DNA of 64,000 nt from Desulfobacteraceae bacterium (GTDB lineage Bacteria; Desulfobacterota; Desulfobacteria; Desulfobacterales; Desulfosalsimonadaceae): assembly GCA_011389935.1 (NCBI GenBank), contig JAABTJ010000003.1:1-64000 (forward strand), given 5' to 3'. Position numbers and translations under genes: made by a program. Below, one piece after another: positions 61,860 to 64,000 of the stretch (its first letter is position 1; each line of letters begins with the position of its first letter). Under the pieces are notes generated by a model, which worked only from the letters and a program-made list of their open reading frames with translations, did not search any database and was not told the origin of the DNA.

Positions 61860-62690
61860 TCATCGTTCCATCTCGGCGATTTTGCTCTTGGCGATATCCG
61901 CCTCATTCTGATCGGGAAATTTCCGGACAAGCTCTTTGAATATATACAGGGCATTGCTTTTTTCGCCAAGCTTGGAAAACGCCATCCCCTGTTTCAGGTA
62001 CGCAGCGGGCACCTTGTTGCCATCCGGATAGTCGTCGATGACTTTCTGGTATTCAACGATCGCTTTTTCGTACCATTCTTCCGCGAAATAAATCTCCCCG
62101 AGCCAGAACCGGGAATTGTCCGCCAGGCTGGAATCGGGAAACCGCTCCAGAAACATTGAAAACCCATCCAGGGCGGCATCATATTTTCCTTCGTCGAACA
62201 GTTTCCTGGAAGCGCGGTATAATTCCTCCGCTTCCATTTCTTCCGGTGCTCGATTTTCGTCGGAAGATGCCGCTTCCTCCGGTGCCTGGGCTTCTTCGGA
62301 CGCATCTAAGCCCAAATACGTTTCCAGGCGGGAAAGACGCCGGTCATAGCCCGCCAGCTCCTTTGCAAAATCGCTTTTCAACCCCCCGACATTCTGCTCC
62401 AGCTTGTATTCGATTTCTTCGATGCCCCCGGAAAGCCTTCGGATCTCCGTGCGCATCTCATACAACTCGGCGCTCTGGGTGGCGGCAAAGCGGCTGAGCT
62501 CGCTTCCGAGTTCATCCTGCTGCGCCATGACGCCGCCGCCTTCGGAAAGAAGCGTCTGCCTGAGCCTTTCATTTTCTTCCGAAAGACGTTCGACCCGCTC
62601 TTCCAGGTCCCACACCTGCGAACGGGTGGCACATCCCGTCATTGGCAATAAAAAGACAAGAATAATAAAAACAGGCAAATATCGGCGCAT
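61860..62690 (-). CDS. cpoB: Tol-Pal system coordinator CpoB/YbgF
   Basis: 276-residue exported protein. The signal peptide ends with a lipobox-like LLPMTGC, so a lipidated form is likely although most CpoB proteins are soluble periplasmic. A coiled coil (about 28-125, heptad-like LEERVERLSEENERLRQTL) precedes an acidic linker and three tetratricopeptide-type repeats (about 150-275). Follows pal by 97 bp with a GC-rich hairpin in the gap. In E. coli it links outer-membrane constriction and peptidoglycan synthesis. ATG at 62690 chosen for the signal peptide. Confidence 0.92.
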   Translation of the reverse strand: MRRYLPVFIILVFLLPMTGCATRSQVWDLEERVERLSEENERLRQTLLSEGGGVMAQQDELGSELSRFAATQSAELYEMRTEIRRLSGGIEEIEYKLEQNVGGLKSDFAKELAGYDRRLSRLETYLGLDASEEAQAPEEAASSDENRAPEEMEAEELYRASRKLFDEGKYDAALDGFSMFLERFPDSSLADNSRFWLGEIYFAEEWYEKAIVEYQKVIDDYPDGNKVPAAYLKQGMAFSKLGEKSNALYIFKELVRKFPDQNEADIAKSKIAEMER

Positions 62691-62732
62691 GTATATTACA
62701 TCCGTTATACTGCGGGGGTTATCAACATCTTT

Positions 62733-62758
62733 GGCCTGCCGGGACGGTCCGGCAGGCC
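62733..62758 (-). terminator. Hairpin between pal and cpoB
   Basis: Arms GGCCTGCCGG (62733-62742) and CCGGCAGGCC (62749-62758), 10-bp perfect stem, 6-bp loop. There is no T-run on the leftward strand, so it is probably an mRNA-processing or stabilising stem, or a partial terminator, that sets cpoB expression below pal. Confidence 0.45.
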
Positions 62759-62787
62759 GGCATCTGTTGTTTTTTGAGATCGGAAGC

Positions 62788-63345
62788 CTACCGGAGACGG
62801 AATTCAGCACGCCTGTTTTTGGCCCAGGCCTCTTCATTATTTCCCCTTACCGCGGGCTTTTCCTCGCCGTAGCTGATGGTGACAATCTGTGACAGCTCAA
62901 CACCGGCATTCACCAGGAAATCCTTGACGCTCTGCGCCCTTCGGGAGCCAAGGGCCAGGTTGTATTCCTCTGTTCCCCGGTTATCGCAGTGCCCTTCCAC
63001 AACGACCGTCCTGCCCCTGTTCTCCTTCAGCCAACGGGCCTGGGCCAGAAGTGTTTCACGGGCTTCGGCAGAAAGGCTGGAATCGTCAAATGCAAAATAG
63101 ATCTTTGTATCCAGAAATTTCGCCTTTTCCTCTTCTGCCTGCCTGGCACGGTCTTCGGCGATTTCTTCTTCTGCGATCCTTCTTTGTCTTTCTGCTTCGG
63201 ATTCCGCTTCAGCGCCTTCACCGGTGCCGGTGGTGATGCCCATGGGAGTTTCTTCGGATTCAGGGGCCTTTTTGGCGCATGACGCGAAAACCATCAGGCT
63301 CATCATCATGACAAGAACCAACCCCAAAGAAATGTTTTTTTTCAT
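62788..63345 (-). CDS. pal: Peptidoglycan-associated lipoprotein Pal
   Basis: 185 residues. A lipoprotein signal peptide with lipobox FASC is followed by an acidic, coiled linker (AEAESEAERQRRIAEEEIAEDRARQ) and an OmpA-like peptidoglycan-binding domain (about 80-185: IYFAFDDSSLSAEARETL, EGHCDNRGTEEYNLALGSRRAQSVKDFLV). The linker is longer than in E. coli. Tethers the outer membrane to the wall and works with TolB. AAGGAG ribosome-binding site. Operon order tolB-pal-cpoB is the usual one. Confidence 0.96.
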   Translation of the reverse strand: MKKNISLGLVLVMMMSLMVFASCAKKAPESEETPMGITTGTGEGAEAESEAERQRRIAEEEIAEDRARQAEEEKAKFLDTKIYFAFDDSSLSAEARETLLAQARWLKENRGRTVVVEGHCDNRGTEEYNLALGSRRAQSVKDFLVNAGVELSQIVTISYGEEKPAVRGNNEEAWAKNRRAEFRLR

Positions 63346-63438
63346 GCGGTTTTTCTCCTTAGTAAAATAGAGTTATGCTGCCCACGTATGCCGAAAGTGT
63401 ATCGGCAACCTCACAAATGCGCCAAAACAGCAACGTTT

Positions 63439-64000
63439 TCAGGGAGCCGCGACCGGCGGCGACCAGGCCGGCAGAGACTGGTTTCCCGGCATGTCAACAA
63501 GCGGTCTTTGATCCGATCCCGAAGCCGTCATGACATAAATACTCGAATCGCCTTTCCGGGTGGAGGAAAAAACAATCATATTACCGTCCGGCGACCAATC
63601 GGGGGATTCGTTTTTCCCGGAATTCCGGGTAAGCTGCCGCAACCCGCTTCCGTCGGCATTGATGACGAATATATCGCTTTCTCCCCCGCTCATACCGGAA
63701 TAGGCGATCCTGTCGCCCCTGGGGGACCAGGCCGGCTGGGTATTGTAGCGCCCTTCAAATGTCAGCCGACTCGTGCGTCCGGTTTCAAGATTCATCACAT
63801 AAACCTGGGGGGAACCGGCCCTGCCGGAGACAAAGGCCATTTTTTTCCCATCCGGAGAAAAGGCCGGGGACACGTCGACGCCCCAGCTCCTCGTCAATCT
63901 TTTATCAACTTTTCCGGAATCGGTCAAAAGGTAAATCTCCTCGTCCCCTTCAAAAGAAAGGGTTGCAGCAAGACGGGTGCCATCGGGGGGCACCCATGCC
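63439..64000 (-). CDS. tolB: TolB (partial, continues past window edge)
   Basis: The C-terminal half is visible: about 187 residues of a WD-like beta-propeller with [39 protein letters not shown] and three similar PxWSPxG repeats ([26 protein letters not shown]). Periplasmic partner of Pal and Tol proteins. The start is beyond 64000. Stop at 63439, 93 bp before pal. tolQRA are presumably further upstream, outside the window. Confidence 0.93.
   Translation of the reverse strand, partial: AWVPPDGTRLAATLSFEGDEEIYLLTDSGKVDKRLTRSWGVDVSPAFSPDGKKMAFVSGRAGSPQVYVMNLETGRTSRLTFEGRYNTQPAWSPRGDRIAYSGMSGGESDIFVINADGSGLRQLTRNSGKNESPDWSPDGNMIVFSSTRKGDSSIYVMTASGSDQRPLVDMPGNQSLPAWSPPVAAP

Noticed and set aside
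1-64000. CRISPR array, tRNA or rRNA genes, prophage or transposase
   Set aside because: No regularly spaced direct repeats, cloverleaf-like sequences, rRNA segments or integrase/transposase motifs were noticed. The repeats found are short and dispersed, with inverted termini. A tRNAscan or Infernal run could still find something missed by eye.

Overview
The window reads as the chromosome of an anaerobic, Gram-negative sulfate-reducer-like bacterium, most likely in Desulfobacterota (Desulfobacteria/Desulfobacterales). This is inferred from: a superoxide-reductase (desulfoferrodoxin), rubrerythrin, rubredoxin and flavodoxin cluster; several low-potential ferredoxins; an outer membrane (LptD, Tol-Pal); RicT and RNase J together; a citramalate route to isoleucine; and TAXI-type TRAP transport. 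No rRNA, tRNA, CRISPR array, phage or transposase gene was seen. The mobile material consists of non-coding, MITE-like repeats.

Layout. 1-3.3 kb: leftward oxygen-defence operon (rubrerythrin, ferritin-like protein, Dfx, Rdl-like protein, flavodoxin, rubredoxin). 3.6-12.1 kb: sfsA, a sigma-54 activator, a small unknown gene diverging (across a Crp/Fnr-type palindrome) from an HD-protein/ferredoxin pair, a tandem universal stress protein, rlmD-trmO, and an alpha/beta hydrolase. 12.4-21.1 kb: a branched-chain amino acid operon, ilvD-ilvB-ilvN-ilvC-cimA-leuA, behind a transcription attenuator with an Ile/Val/Leu-rich leader peptide. 21.4-30.8 kb: pyrD, a glycosyltransferase and two methyltransferases, ftsK, RNase J, a small unknown gene, ogt and a ferredoxin. 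31.0-36.2 kb: an unknown gene coupled to a cysteine synthase/CysRS-like fusion that lacks both class I signature motifs, then tmk and a YhaM-like nuclease. 36.3-48.8 kb: lptD, an HU/IHF gene, holB, ricT, metG, a penicillin-binding-protein-like transpeptidase, a 1248-residue GlmS-like protein and an AEC carrier. 49.0-57.7 kb: a TAXI TRAP system with an internal terminator, then a Yej-type peptide ABC transporter. 58.0-64.0 kb: rplM-rpsI, a CYTH protein, ruvCAB, and tolB(partial)-pal-cpoB.

Two dispersed repeat families stand out. The first, about 155 bp with roughly 22-bp imperfect terminal inverted repeats, occurs five times (one copy cut by the window edge). One copy supplies the end of a TRAP-linked reading frame, and another supplies or abuts the ogt stop codon. 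The second family occurs twice; one copy carries a 22-bp perfect internal palindrome.

The most unusual proteins are the CysM-CysRS fusion, which keeps its zinc ligands but not HIGH or KMSKS, and the giant GlmS-like protein. The latter has a candidate nucleophile at Cys55 behind a leader, a helical insertion in its amidotransferase domain, and a long C-terminal extension.
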